Shown here in pieces: positions 23,391 through 31,506 of a stretch of 38,269 bases of DNA; the first letter of the stretch is position 1, and each line of letters begins with the position of its first letter. The position numbers were made by a program, and so were the translations under genes. Origin of the DNA: Asticcacaulis sp. (lineage in GTDB: Bacteria > Pseudomonadota > Alphaproteobacteria > Caulobacterales > Caulobacteraceae); NCBI RefSeq assembly GCF_027484505.1, contig NZ_JAIXSV010000007.1:1-38269 (forward strand), given 5' to 3'. Below the pieces are notes generated by a model. It ran no database searches, had not been told where the DNA came from, and saw nothing but the letters and a program-made list of their open reading frames with translations.

Positions 23391-23572
23391 CCCGCCACTA
23401 CGGCCAAATCGAGCCAGCAGAAGGTAAGAGCTTCATTATCCCGCACGTTGGACTGGACCTCACGAAGCATTTTCTGATCGGTATCAACACGCCCGCGGAC
23501 CTGTTTCACCCGCCGGGCGAACCCAGTGAGGTGATCGAGGTGCGCAGCCTCAAAGCCGTGCCGTGGATGTGA
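23387..23572 (+). pseudogene. Open stretch without start: probable gene remnant
   Basis: Just after the channel stop, a different frame is open to a TGA at 23570-23572 and reads like real protein: HYGQIEPAEGKSFIIPHVGL, then DLTKHFLIGINTPADLFHPP and a short tail ending VPWM. There is no start codon or ribosome site; the frame enters from inside the channel gene. I read it as the 3' end of a lost gene, joined here by a deletion. I do not recognise the family. Confidence 0.35.
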
Positions 23573-23837
23573 TATTTGAATCGCCAAAGCTTCGATTCAG
23601 AGGGCTTAATCAGCAGGTAAAGCCCCGCCTCATCGAACAGCTTGAATCCCTGATTTTGCCTTTAACACAAAGGATTGTGGCTTCCGAAAGTGACATTTGG
23701 GGATCTTGCTTTTGAGGTTCATCGCGAATTATGAAGAACGCCTTCAGTTTCAAGGTCCGCTACGACGCGGTGTGGGTCACGACCGGAGCGCCGCACGGCG
23801 TTAGCCTGCATCTACGTCACCGCCTGTAAAAGGATAG
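23573..23837. other. Gap between sodium channel remnant and GH84 gene
   Basis: Together with the preceding remnant this is 447 bases without a certain gene. It has a 7-bp hairpin TGAATCG/CGATTCA (about 23577-23599) and a 32-residue ATG-started frame at 23731-23829 (MKNAFSFKVRYDAVWVTTG...) that stops 8 bases before the GH84 stop. That frame has no clear ribosome site and no recognisable family, so it may also be a remnant. Confidence 0.45.
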
Positions 23838-25793
23838 TCAGGGCCAATAGACCAGCTTTGGGGCCTCAGTGATAAACACATCGAGTACGCCGTCGGCGAT
23901 CCTGATGGGGCCTTCGGGGCGCGTAGCACCGGGTATGGTGCGCAGTTTTGAGGCCTCGGCCGCCAGGCCTTGCGCCGCCGCGAAGCGATCCGCGGCCGTT
24001 TGGGCATCGGCGGCCTCAAGCCCCTCAACGGTCAGGCGCAGAGCCTTACCCCACAAGGCGGTAGCCGTCAGCCACGGCGCGGCTTCTTCGACAAAGCCTT
24101 TATCCGTAACCCCAGTGCGGATGCGGTCGGGCGCATTGGTGAGATCATCGGCCCATTGCGACAGGGCGCTCAGCGCCGCCTGACGCTCTGTCATATCGGA
24201 ACCCGCCAGCGCATCGCGCACGCGGTTGATGGCGGCCCTCAGTTGCGGGGCTTGCGCCTGCCACGGCTGATTGCCAAAGGTGGGTGCCAGATGCTGCGTA
24301 TCGAAAAAGGTCAGAAGCGCCTGCGTCACCTGCGGATCATTCCCGGCCAGATCACGCGCCGCCGCCCGCCAGGTACGTTCGGCGTCATAGGCCTGATCAT
24401 TCCACGCAAAGGCCACCAGCCCCGTCACCGCCGGGCGACTGGCCACCTCCTGATTCATCGGGTTGGAGACGATGCCGCTCAGCTCCGCCGACAGGCCGGC
24501 CTCACGCCGCGCATAAGGTGCCATCAGAAGACGACCGGCGGATTCGCCAAAATCATTGACCGGATAATTGTCCCACAACAGCGTCTTGCGCCCGAAAGCC
24601 TTGGTGGCATTGCGCGCATCGGCGACCGAAATCGACGGCGGCACGGTATCGGTCCCCGTCCACTGGATCACCACGCGTGGATCAAGCGCCGCGGCCAGAG
24701 CGGTCTTATAGGGCGAGACCTTGGCATCGTAATATTCCGTCGGCACCATGATCAGTTCGCCATGCCCGCTGGCGGCCAGATCGGCCTGCACGGCGTTCAG
24801 GAGGCTGGCCTGCGCCTTCGCCGCCGCCTCTTCACCCGAAGGTCCAAAGGCCGCTTCATCGGCCGCACAGTTCCATTTTTTATACTCGATATCATCGAGC
24901 GCCACGTAGAAACTGCGCACACCAACGCCGCGCAGGGCCGCGAACTTGGCACGAATATGCGCCAGATCGGTCGGGTCGCTGTAGCAGATGGACGGCCCCG
25001 GTGAGACGGCATACACGAAGTTGACATGCTGCCGGTTGGCCTGCGCCACGAGGCTGCCAAGGTCTTTTAACGTCTCCGCCGGATAGGGCTCGCGCCACTT
25101 GTCGCGCGCATAGACGTCATCCTTGGGGCTGTAGATATAGGTGTTGGCCTTCAGGCCCGACAGGAATTCGATGTGGGCGGCACGCTGGGCCATGCTCCAC
25201 GGCTTGCCGTAAAAGCCTTCGATGGTGCCGCGCACCGGCATGGACGGATAGTCACTGATCGTCAGCGCCGGCAGGCGGCCCTGCGCCACAATCTGCCGGA
25301 GACTCTGGGCCGCGTAATAGAGGCCGTCGTTGTCGGCACCCGCCAGCACGATCAGCGCCCCGGAAGCCTGCTGGCGCGTCGTCAGTAGATAGGATTCGGG
25401 ACGTGTGGGGGCCGCTGCGCCCGTCACGCTGAGCGCCGCCTTGACCTCAGCGTCGTTGACCGTGCCGATCACCGCATAGTCGCCCGCAAAGCGCTTCGGC
25501 AGGCGCTTAACCACGCGAACGGTCTCCACTCCCGCAGCCGTCAGGACCCGGCGCACCAATGCCTCCGTTTCGGCATCGACCTTATCACCGCGCACCAGCA
25601 GCAGCGACGTCCCCAGCTTGAGGTCCGGTCCGGTCAAGGTCAGGGACTGTGGCGTGGGATAGATCGCCGGTGCCGTGGCCACCGGTTGCGCCTGCGCGGT
25701 CACCCCTACCGTACACAGTATGGGCGCGCTGACGGCGCACACAAACCAGCGTAAGGCCAGCCAGCGCGAATGACGGGTTGACTTCGATCCCAT
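23838..25793 (-). CDS. GH84 beta-N-acetylglucosaminidase (O-GlcNAcase type)
   Basis: A 651-residue exported GH84 enzyme that removes beta-linked GlcNAc by substrate-assisted catalysis. Sec signal at about 1-36 (ends AQAQ). A GH20b-type N-terminal domain covers about 40-180 and the catalytic barrel about 185-480, starting RGTIEGFYGKPWS, the family hallmark. The neighbouring Asp pair DD in FYVALDDIEYK (about 300-301) matches the polarising and acid Asp residues of O-GlcNAcases and hyaluronidase-like members. A helical C-terminus follows. I chose the ATG at 25793 (AAGGA seven bases upstream) over a TTG further out. In a bacterium without O-GlcNAc it likely acts on GlcNAc exposed on glycoproteins, mucins or N-glycans. 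Upstream lies an inverted repeat that may bind the GntR regulator. Confidence 0.93.
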   Translation of the reverse strand: MGSKSTRHSRWLALRWFVCAVSAPILCTVGVTAQAQPVATAPAIYPTPQSLTLTGPDLKLGTSLLLVRGDKVDAETEALVRRVLTAAGVETVRVVKRLPKRFAGDYAVIGTVNDAEVKAALSVTGAAAPTRPESYLLTTRQQASGALIVLAGADNDGLYYAAQSLRQIVAQGRLPALTISDYPSMPVRGTIEGFYGKPWSMAQRAAHIEFLSGLKANTYIYSPKDDVYARDKWREPYPAETLKDLGSLVAQANRQHVNFVYAVSPGPSICYSDPTDLAHIRAKFAALRGVGVRSFYVALDDIEYKKWNCAADEAAFGPSGEEAAAKAQASLLNAVQADLAASGHGELIMVPTEYYDAKVSPYKTALAAALDPRVVIQWTGTDTVPPSISVADARNATKAFGRKTLLWDNYPVNDFGESAGRLLMAPYARREAGLSAELSGIVSNPMNQEVASRPAVTGLVAFAWNDQAYDAERTWRAAARDLAGNDPQVTQALLTFFDTQHLAPTFGNQPWQAQAPQLRAAINRVRDALAGSDMTERQAALSALSQWADDLTNAPDRIRTGVTDKGFVEEAAPWLTATALWGKALRLTVEGLEAADAQTAADRFAAAQGLAAEASKLRTIPGATRPEGPIRIADGVLDVFITEAPKLVYWP

Positions 25794-25824
25794 AGTCAGG
25801 TCCTTCAAAGGTAATGTAGAGGTT

Positions 25825-25845
25825 CTATATAGGTATTGGATATAG
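25825..25845 (-). promoter_or_regulatory. Inverted repeat / promoter region upstream of GH84
   Basis: CTATAT and ATATAG are perfect inverted arms spaced by nine bases (AGGTATTGG). On the minus strand the same stretch offers a TATATAG -10-like element, 32 bases before the GH84 ATG. The site may be an operator for the adjacent GntR regulator, since family members bind A/T-rich palindromes, but it does not fully match a known GlcNAc-regulator motif. The rest of 25794-26019 shows no gene. Confidence 0.4.
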
Positions 25846-26019
25846 GCGAAAATTGCGCCTGTCCATAGCCTGCACCGTCACAATCCGGCATTCGCGCGCG
25901 AAGATGCGTCTATCCTACCCTCCCAGCGAAGGGCACAGCCGAACGCAAGGCGGCGGCGATTCGGAGCCACTGCCGGATCACGCTCAGAAACAAGAGAGGT
26001 TTGGGATCAGAAGGCCGGA

Positions 26020-26763
26020 TCAGCCCAGTTCGGCGATCACGTCGTAGGCTTCACCGTGGTAATAACACTGGCTGAATTCGACGGCCGTACCGTTGGACAG
26101 GAAGCCGCGGCGTTCGATAAACAGACCGCATTCCCCCGTATGTACGCCGAGCAATTCCGAATGTGCCTCGCTGAGAGGCGCGGCGCGCAGGCGTTGCAGG
26201 GCGCGCACCGGGCGACTGCCCGCCGCGGCCATGGCTTCGTAGAGCGATTCCTGCACCACATCGACCGAGGGCAGGAACTGCGCCGGGACGACAACGAACT
26301 CCAGACAGACGCGCACGCCGTCGGCGCAGCGAATGCGGTGAAAGCGGTGGACCAGCGACCCCGGCGACAGACCGAGCGCTAGCGCCTCTTCGGGCGTGGT
26401 CATGCTGGTGGTCTTTTTCAGCCAGATGCTGGACGGTTTATAGCCGCGTGAGCGGATGTCCTCGGAAAACGAGGTAAGAATGGCAAAATTCTTCTCAACC
26501 CGCGTAATCGACGGCATGGACACATAGGTGCCCGACCCCCGCGTGCGCGTCAGAAGTCCTTCTTCGACCAGCCCTTCGACGGCTTTACGCACGGTGATGC
26601 GCGACACGCCATAAAGCACGCATAACTCACGCTCAGGCGCCAGCGCCGCCCCCGGCTTCAGCTTCCCCCCCGTGATCTCGTCGCGGATGGCATTGCGTAT
26701 AAGCAGGTAGGCGTGGCCGCCATCATCTTTCAGAAAGGCAGAGCGCAGAGCTGACTCGTTCAT
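26020..26763 (-). CDS. GntR-family regulator with UTRA domain
   Basis: A 247-residue repressor of the HutC/NagR subgroup. Winged helix-turn-helix at about 17-83 (HAYLLIRNAIRDEITGGKLKPG, PERELCVLYGVSRITVRKAVEGL, LLTRTRGSGTYV), UTRA effector domain at about 97-240 (SFSEDIRSRGYKPSS, a central strand LVHRFHRIRCADGVRVCLE, a final EFSQCYYHGEAYDV). Members such as NagR, NagQ and DasR sense amino-sugar phosphates (GlcNAc-6-P). The position between GH84 and GH29, in a locus built around GlcNAc-containing glycans, supports that effector here; it is inferred. The gene is transcribed away from the fucosidase gene, so the 373-base gap (26764-27136) holds both promoters. Start ATG 26763; ribosome site weak (GGATG). 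Confidence 0.9.
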   Translation of the reverse strand: MNESALRSAFLKDDGGHAYLLIRNAIRDEITGGKLKPGAALAPERELCVLYGVSRITVRKAVEGLVEEGLLTRTRGSGTYVSMPSITRVEKNFAILTSFSEDIRSRGYKPSSIWLKKTTSMTTPEEALALGLSPGSLVHRFHRIRCADGVRVCLEFVVVPAQFLPSVDVVQESLYEAMAAAGSRPVRALQRLRAAPLSEAHSELLGVHTGECGLFIERRGFLSNGTAVEFSQCYYHGEAYDVIAELG

Positions 26764-26840
26764 GTCACATCCAGTCGTTTCCTACCCATTTCATGTGGGT
26801 CTTCTGGCTTTCAGTCAATTAGAAGTTTGCATTTTAAGTC

Positions 26841-26881
26841 TTTGCGCGTTGTCCCCACGCGCAAAATAAAGATCGTATACG
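26841..26881. promoter_or_regulatory. Palindromes between gntR and fucosidase, candidate operators
   Basis: Two palindromes lie close together: TTTGCGCGT (26841-26849) with ACGCGCAAA (26857-26865), and CGTATACG (26874-26881). GntR-family operators commonly contain GT-N-AC type half-sites, and GTATAC fits. Either or both could mediate autoregulation of gntR and control of the fucosidase gene. The 373-base gap holds nothing else I can identify, apart from a near-direct repeat CCAATTATGA(A)CC at 26951-26962 and 27107-27119. Confidence 0.4.
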
Positions 26882-27136
26882 GTAGCGATATCAATGGCAG
26901 CCGGAACGGACAATACATATTAAATACATTTGCTTGCCAAAATCCTAAGGCCAATTATGACCGAAATCCCTGCGCCCGCCCCCCTGATCTAACCCGCCTG
27001 TGCGCCCGCTGGCCATACGAATGCCTGTGATTTCAGCATTAAAAAGCAAAATGGGAAGCGCCTGACTTTAAGGCTTGCAATCAATCCCGGCTGAATTAGG
27101 GTGTTACCAATTATGAACCAAAGAGGCAAATTGGCC

Positions 27137-29218
27137 ATGATGATGGATCGTCGCACCCTGTCCCTGTCCGTTTTCGCTGGTCTGGTCGGCGGCCCGGCCC
27201 TGGCCCGCGCCCCCAAAGGCCCCGCCCCCTTCGGCGCGACGCCGTCGGTGCGTCAGTACGACTGGCAACGGCTCGAAACCTACGGCTTCATGCACTACAC
27301 CATGAACGCTTTTACGGACCGCGAATGGGGCTATGGCGATGAGCCGGTCAGCCTGTTCAACCCGACCGATTTCAGCGCCGATCAGATCGTCCTGGCCGCG
27401 AAGGGTGGCGGTCTGAAAGGCATAATCCTGACGGCCAAGCACCATGACGGCTTTTGCCTGTGGCCCAGCCGCTATACCGAGCATTCGGTCAAGTTCAGCC
27501 CGTACAAGAACGGCAAGGGCGACATTGTCGGCGAAATGGCCGAAGCCTGTCGCAAGCATGGTCTGAAGTTCGGCGTCTATCTGTCGCCATGGGACCGCAA
27601 CCACGCGGAATATGGCCGCCCGGCCTATGTCGAATACTATCACAACCAGCTCGAAGAACTGACCACGCAGTACGGCCCACTGTTTGAGGTGTGGTTCGAC
27701 GGGGCCAATGGCGGTGACGGCTATTACGGCGGCGCGCGCGAACGGCGCAAGATCGACGCCCTCACCTATTACGGCTGGGACACCGTGCGCGCCATCGTGC
27801 GCAAAAACCAGCCGCACGCCGTCATGTTTGCCGATGAGCATATGGATGTGCGCTGGGTCGGCAATGAGCATGGTCAGGCCGGTGACCCCTGCTGGCCCAC
27901 GGTCGATGAAACCCCCTACACCATGGCCAAGGGCAATGCCGGTGTGCGTGGCGGCAACATCTGGAACCCGGCGGAAACCAATACCTCGATCCGGCCCGGC
28001 TGGTTCTGGCACGCGGACGAAAGCCCGCGCACGCCCGCCAATCTGACGCGCGTATACTTCGAGTCGGTGGGGCGCGGCACGACCCTGCTGCTGAACCTGG
28101 CCCCTGACCGCCGCGGCCGCGTGCCCGATGCCGATGTGGCCTCGCTCACAGGCTGGAAAGCCATTCTGGACAAGACCTTTGCCCGCAATCTGGCCACCGG
28201 AGCCAAGGTGACGGCCTCCTCGACCTATGGCGAGGGGTTCGGCCCGGCGCAGGCCCTGAAAGCCAATGGCTTCTGGGCCGCGCGCACCTCGGATAAGGCC
28301 GGGGCGTGGATTCGCTTTGACCTGCCCAAGGCGCAGACCTTTGACGTGATCCGTACCGCCGAAGACATCCGCAAGGGCGTGCGCGTCGATGATTTCGCCA
28401 TCGACATCCTTGAAAACGGCCGCTGGCGGACCCTGCAAACCCACACCTATATCGGTTATAAGCGCCTGACGCGTCTGTCGGCCCCCGTGACGACGCGTGC
28501 GGTGCGTATCCGCATCCTCAAGGCCGCCGCCTCGCCCATTCTGGGCGATTTCGGCCTGTTCCTGATGCCGTCAGTGCTGGAAGAACCGGTCATCAAACGC
28601 GACCGCGCCGGTCTGGTCAGCCTCAGTGCCGCCGAAACCGATGTGCGCCTGTTCTACACCCTGGACGGCAGCGCGCCGACAACCGCTTCGACGCCGTTCA
28701 GCGCCCCCTTCCCCCTGCCCGAAGGCGGTCAGGTGCGGGCCGTGGCCTTCAGCCCGGCGCGTAAGGTGCTGAGCGCGGCCTCGGTGGTGTCGTTCGATGT
28801 CGCCCCGGTCGGCTGGCGCATGGTCTCGGCCAGCAGCGATACGCCGAACGCGCTGCTCGACGGCAAGGGCTTTATCGGCCGCAAGGGCCAGCCCGCCGAA
28901 CTGATCCTTGATCTGGGCAAGGTCTATGACCTCAAGGGCTTTACCCTGACGCCCGGCGTGCAGGACATCTATCTGGACGTGAACACGGTGGCCCAGATGG
29001 GCGCACCGGCGGGTTACGTCGCCTCTGTCAGCCTTGACGGCCAAACCTTTGCACCCGCAGGCGAAGGCGAATTCTCCAACATCGCCAATAGCCGCAGCGA
29101 ACAGCGCATCCGCTTCGATGCGCCGCATAAGGGGCGTTACCTGAAACTGGTTCTGCCGCGCGCTGTGCAGGACAAGCCGACCGTAGCCTTCAGCGGCGTT
29201 GGGATTATCACGCGGTAA
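27137..29218 (+). CDS. GH29 alpha-L-fucosidase with C-terminal carbohydrate-binding domains
   Basis: A 693-residue GH29 enzyme. The N-terminus MMMDRRTLSLSVFAG has a twin-arginine-type signal (ends ALARAP). The catalytic barrel covers about 35-370, with YGFMHYTMNAFTDREWG, the HHDGFCLW motif (H102-H103) and nucleophile Asp 188 in FEVWFDGANG; acid/base is not assignable by eye. Beyond it are an F5/8 type C-like domain (about 370-470), a chitobiase-like domain (VRLFYTLDGSAPTTAST, about 485-545) and a second F5/8-like domain (about 570-693). I chose the triple ATG from 27137, since longer frames would place the RR too far inside. AGAGG lies ten bases upstream. Removes alpha-linked fucose, here probably alpha-1,3/1,4 or core fucose. 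Confidence 0.93.
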   Translation: MMMDRRTLSLSVFAGLVGGPALARAPKGPAPFGATPSVRQYDWQRLETYGFMHYTMNAFTDREWGYGDEPVSLFNPTDFSADQIVLAAKGGGLKGIILTAKHHDGFCLWPSRYTEHSVKFSPYKNGKGDIVGEMAEACRKHGLKFGVYLSPWDRNHAEYGRPAYVEYYHNQLEELTTQYGPLFEVWFDGANGGDGYYGGARERRKIDALTYYGWDTVRAIVRKNQPHAVMFADEHMDVRWVGNEHGQAGDPCWPTVDETPYTMAKGNAGVRGGNIWNPAETNTSIRPGWFWHADESPRTPANLTRVYFESVGRGTTLLLNLAPDRRGRVPDADVASLTGWKAILDKTFARNLATGAKVTASSTYGEGFGPAQALKANGFWAARTSDKAGAWIRFDLPKAQTFDVIRTAEDIRKGVRVDDFAIDILENGRWRTLQTHTYIGYKRLTRLSAPVTTRAVRIRILKAAASPILGDFGLFLMPSVLEEPVIKRDRAGLVSLSAAETDVRLFYTLDGSAPTTASTPFSAPFPLPEGGQVRAVAFSPARKVLSAASVVSFDVAPVGWRMVSASSDTPNALLDGKGFIGRKGQPAELILDLGKVYDLKGFTLTPGVQDIYLDVNTVAQMGAPAGYVASVSLDGQTFAPAGEGEFSNIANSRSEQRIRFDAPHKGRYLKLVLPRAVQDKPTVAFSGVGIITR

Positions 29219-29235
29219 CAAACGGCGCAGGCGGC

Positions 29236-31506
29236 TTATCGCGGATAAAGCCAGACCTGCGCCACCTGCCGCCCGCGCCCAGAGCCGCCCAGCCCTTCCG
29301 GGCGAAACCACTTGAGGCTGAGGCGGCCTGTGGCCGTGACCTCTTGCGGCAGGTCCAGCTCTACCGTCTCCGGATTGCTGCGGCGGGCGCGGGCCGTGTG
29401 CAGGGTCGTCGTGTCATTGGCGATCAGGGTCAGCGGCAGGGCATAGTCTTCTCCCGCATACACCACTTTCAGCCGATAGGCGCGCGTGCGGTCGAGCCCG
29501 GCATAGCGCAACTCCAGCGGGGTTTCGTACAGCGCCTCGGCATAGGTGATCCACGCCAGCCGCCAGCCATCATCCGGCGTGCGGTCGGCAATGCTCTCTA
29601 TGGCCCCCGCCATGCGCTGCGGATCGTCGGCCCAGTCGGCCCCACGCACCAGATGCGGTGCCGCCTGCGGATCACCCAGATCATCGTAAAACCCGCCGGG
29701 TGGCGGTGTATCCCGGCGTAAAAGCGCCGCCAGACGTTCAGCGCGCGCGGGTTCGGGCAGGGCCTCGATCTCAGCCATCTGCCGGCTCAGCCACACCCGG
29801 TCGTTCAGCGACACCTCAAGCCGGTCGAGATTGGCCCCCCGCTCCCAGTTGGACGCCCCATAAAGCCGCACGCTCAGTTGCAGACCGATGCTCGTATAGA
29901 GCCGTCCGGCCCGTGTCTGAATCTCTGTGCGCAGTGCCTGTGTGTTCCCGTCGTCAGGGGGCGCCAAAGCACGGCGTGCCTCCTGAAAATTGTTTTTAGA
30001 GAGGGCTTTGTAGGCATCTTCTTCACGTTGCGTCTCCGCCACAGCGCGCCGCTGCACATAGGCGTCATAGGCGGCGCGATAGGCCAGCATGTCGTACCGC
30101 CAATTATCCCGATGCGGCAGGGTCCTCAGCGTCATCAGGGTGCGCGGGATGTCGCGGTTCAGACGCACCGGCCCACGCCAGTTGCGCTCCAAACCTTCCA
30201 GCACCGCCCCGAACCGCGCATCCCCCAGAAAATAGCGCCCATAGTCCGCAGCAATCGTCGCGGATGTTTGCGCGCGATCCGTGCCGAACCCCGCCCACAA
30301 CATCTTGTTCACGTCATCCGTCACCCCTTCGGAATAGGTGACAAAGCCTTCAAAATCACCAGCAAAATGGCGATAGATATGGCCTTGGGCCTGCTGTTGC
30401 GGGTTGATGGGTTCGCGCCCTTCGGTCAGGGCAAAGGCGGGATCGAAGCCCGGCACCGGGAACTGCGCGTGCAGGGTGTGGGCGATGTCGGGATAGAAAA
30501 GCACCTTGTACCGCGCCGGAATGCGGGCCCGCTGCACCGACACGGTGTCGCGCGACTGCGGCCCGACAAAGACACCCGTCAACCATGGATTTTCTTCTGC
30601 CATCAGGGCGTAGAAGCGCTCATACTGCGCGCGGTCAAAGCCCTGCGCCGACACCCACACCGTCGCCTTGGGGTGATAGCGACGCAGGATCGCCGCTTCG
30701 TCGCGGATCAGCGGGAACAGAATATCCGGCGGCGTATGGCCGGGGTCGCCGCCGGGGACGAACAGGCTGCTGATATGCGGCGTGGCGCGCACCAGCGCCT
30801 CAAAGCGCGTCAGTTCCGCCGCCCTTTGTGTCGGGTCGCCATAGTCGGCCATCATCTGCGGGTAATAGAGGTGAAAATCGACGCCATAGCGCTCCGTAAG
30901 CCGCGACACCCCGATCAGGGTGTTCAGCGCAGGTGCCGGAAACAGCGGGCTTTCGGCGGCGTCGTCTGAAATGGGCGCGATCCATTGCAGGCCATTGGTG
31001 CCAAACACGATAAGGTCGCGCAGGTGGCGCTCAAACATAGGCAGCGTAAAGGCGTCATAGCTGTTGTTCTTGAAACGGTAGCCGATCTGATGCGCGCGAA
31101 TGGCCTTGTCAGGCACCACATAGAGCGGCAGGCCGCGCACCCGCCCCTGCGCCGCCTTGCGCAGGACATGGCCCATACCGAACATCAGGCCACGATCATC
31201 GTCACCGGCGATGATCAGCCAGTTGTCTTTGGAAAACAGCGCATAGGCTTCGGGTCGTGCGGTCGGCAAGGTGCGGCTCCAGTCCTGCCACGCAACGCGC
31301 ACCCTGGGTGGTAAAAGCGCCGCTACCTGCGACCGCTGCGCCAGCACCACCTGCCCTTTTAAGGCACCCAGCACCGGCTCCTCCCGGAACCACGCCGTCG
31401 TGGCTTGGGCCTGCGGGCTGGCGTCCGGCGCGGTGATCAGGTTGGCCGCAACCGCCTGTGACGCCGACAGGCACAGCCACACACAGAAGCACAGGAAGCG
31501 TCGCAT
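29236..31506 (-). CDS. Putative glycoside hydrolase of unassigned family
   Basis: A 756-residue exported protein, signal peptide at about 1-20 (ends AVA-A). It has the build of GH20/GH67/GH115-type enzymes: an N-terminal domain at about 25-145 that looks like a GH20b-like fold (LFSKDNWLIIAGDDDRGLMFGMGHVL), a TIM-barrel-like region at about 150-440 (YRFKNNSYDAFTLPMFERHL, FVPGGDPGHTPPDILFPLI, FYPDIAHT, ALTEGREPINP, VTYSEGVTDDVNKMLW), a helical region to about 620 and a C-terminal beta-sandwich. The sequence does not match a family I can name. Acidic clusters at GGDPGH and YSEGVTDD are candidate catalytic sites. The ATG at 31506 overlaps the GH92 stop (TGATG), showing coupling; it is the last gene of the run and meets the fucosidase gene tail to tail, 17 bases away. 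Confidence 0.72.
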   Translation of the reverse strand: MRRFLCFCVWLCLSASQAVAANLITAPDASPQAQATTAWFREEPVLGALKGQVVLAQRSQVAALLPPRVRVAWQDWSRTLPTARPEAYALFSKDNWLIIAGDDDRGLMFGMGHVLRKAAQGRVRGLPLYVVPDKAIRAHQIGYRFKNNSYDAFTLPMFERHLRDLIVFGTNGLQWIAPISDDAAESPLFPAPALNTLIGVSRLTERYGVDFHLYYPQMMADYGDPTQRAAELTRFEALVRATPHISSLFVPGGDPGHTPPDILFPLIRDEAAILRRYHPKATVWVSAQGFDRAQYERFYALMAEENPWLTGVFVGPQSRDTVSVQRARIPARYKVLFYPDIAHTLHAQFPVPGFDPAFALTEGREPINPQQQAQGHIYRHFAGDFEGFVTYSEGVTDDVNKMLWAGFGTDRAQTSATIAADYGRYFLGDARFGAVLEGLERNWRGPVRLNRDIPRTLMTLRTLPHRDNWRYDMLAYRAAYDAYVQRRAVAETQREEDAYKALSKNNFQEARRALAPPDDGNTQALRTEIQTRAGRLYTSIGLQLSVRLYGASNWERGANLDRLEVSLNDRVWLSRQMAEIEALPEPARAERLAALLRRDTPPPGGFYDDLGDPQAAPHLVRGADWADDPQRMAGAIESIADRTPDDGWRLAWITYAEALYETPLELRYAGLDRTRAYRLKVVYAGEDYALPLTLIANDTTTLHTARARRSNPETVELDLPQEVTATGRLSLKWFRPEGLGGSGRGRQVAQVWLYPR

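Noticed and set aside
23731-23829. A 32-codon ATG frame before the GH84 stop
   Set aside because: No clear ribosome site, no family, and neighbouring sequence looks like remnants.
27104-28444. A 446-codon minus-strand frame opposite the fucosidase
   Set aside because: Antisense of GH29, composition typical of the reverse of a GC-rich gene, no start context or motif.
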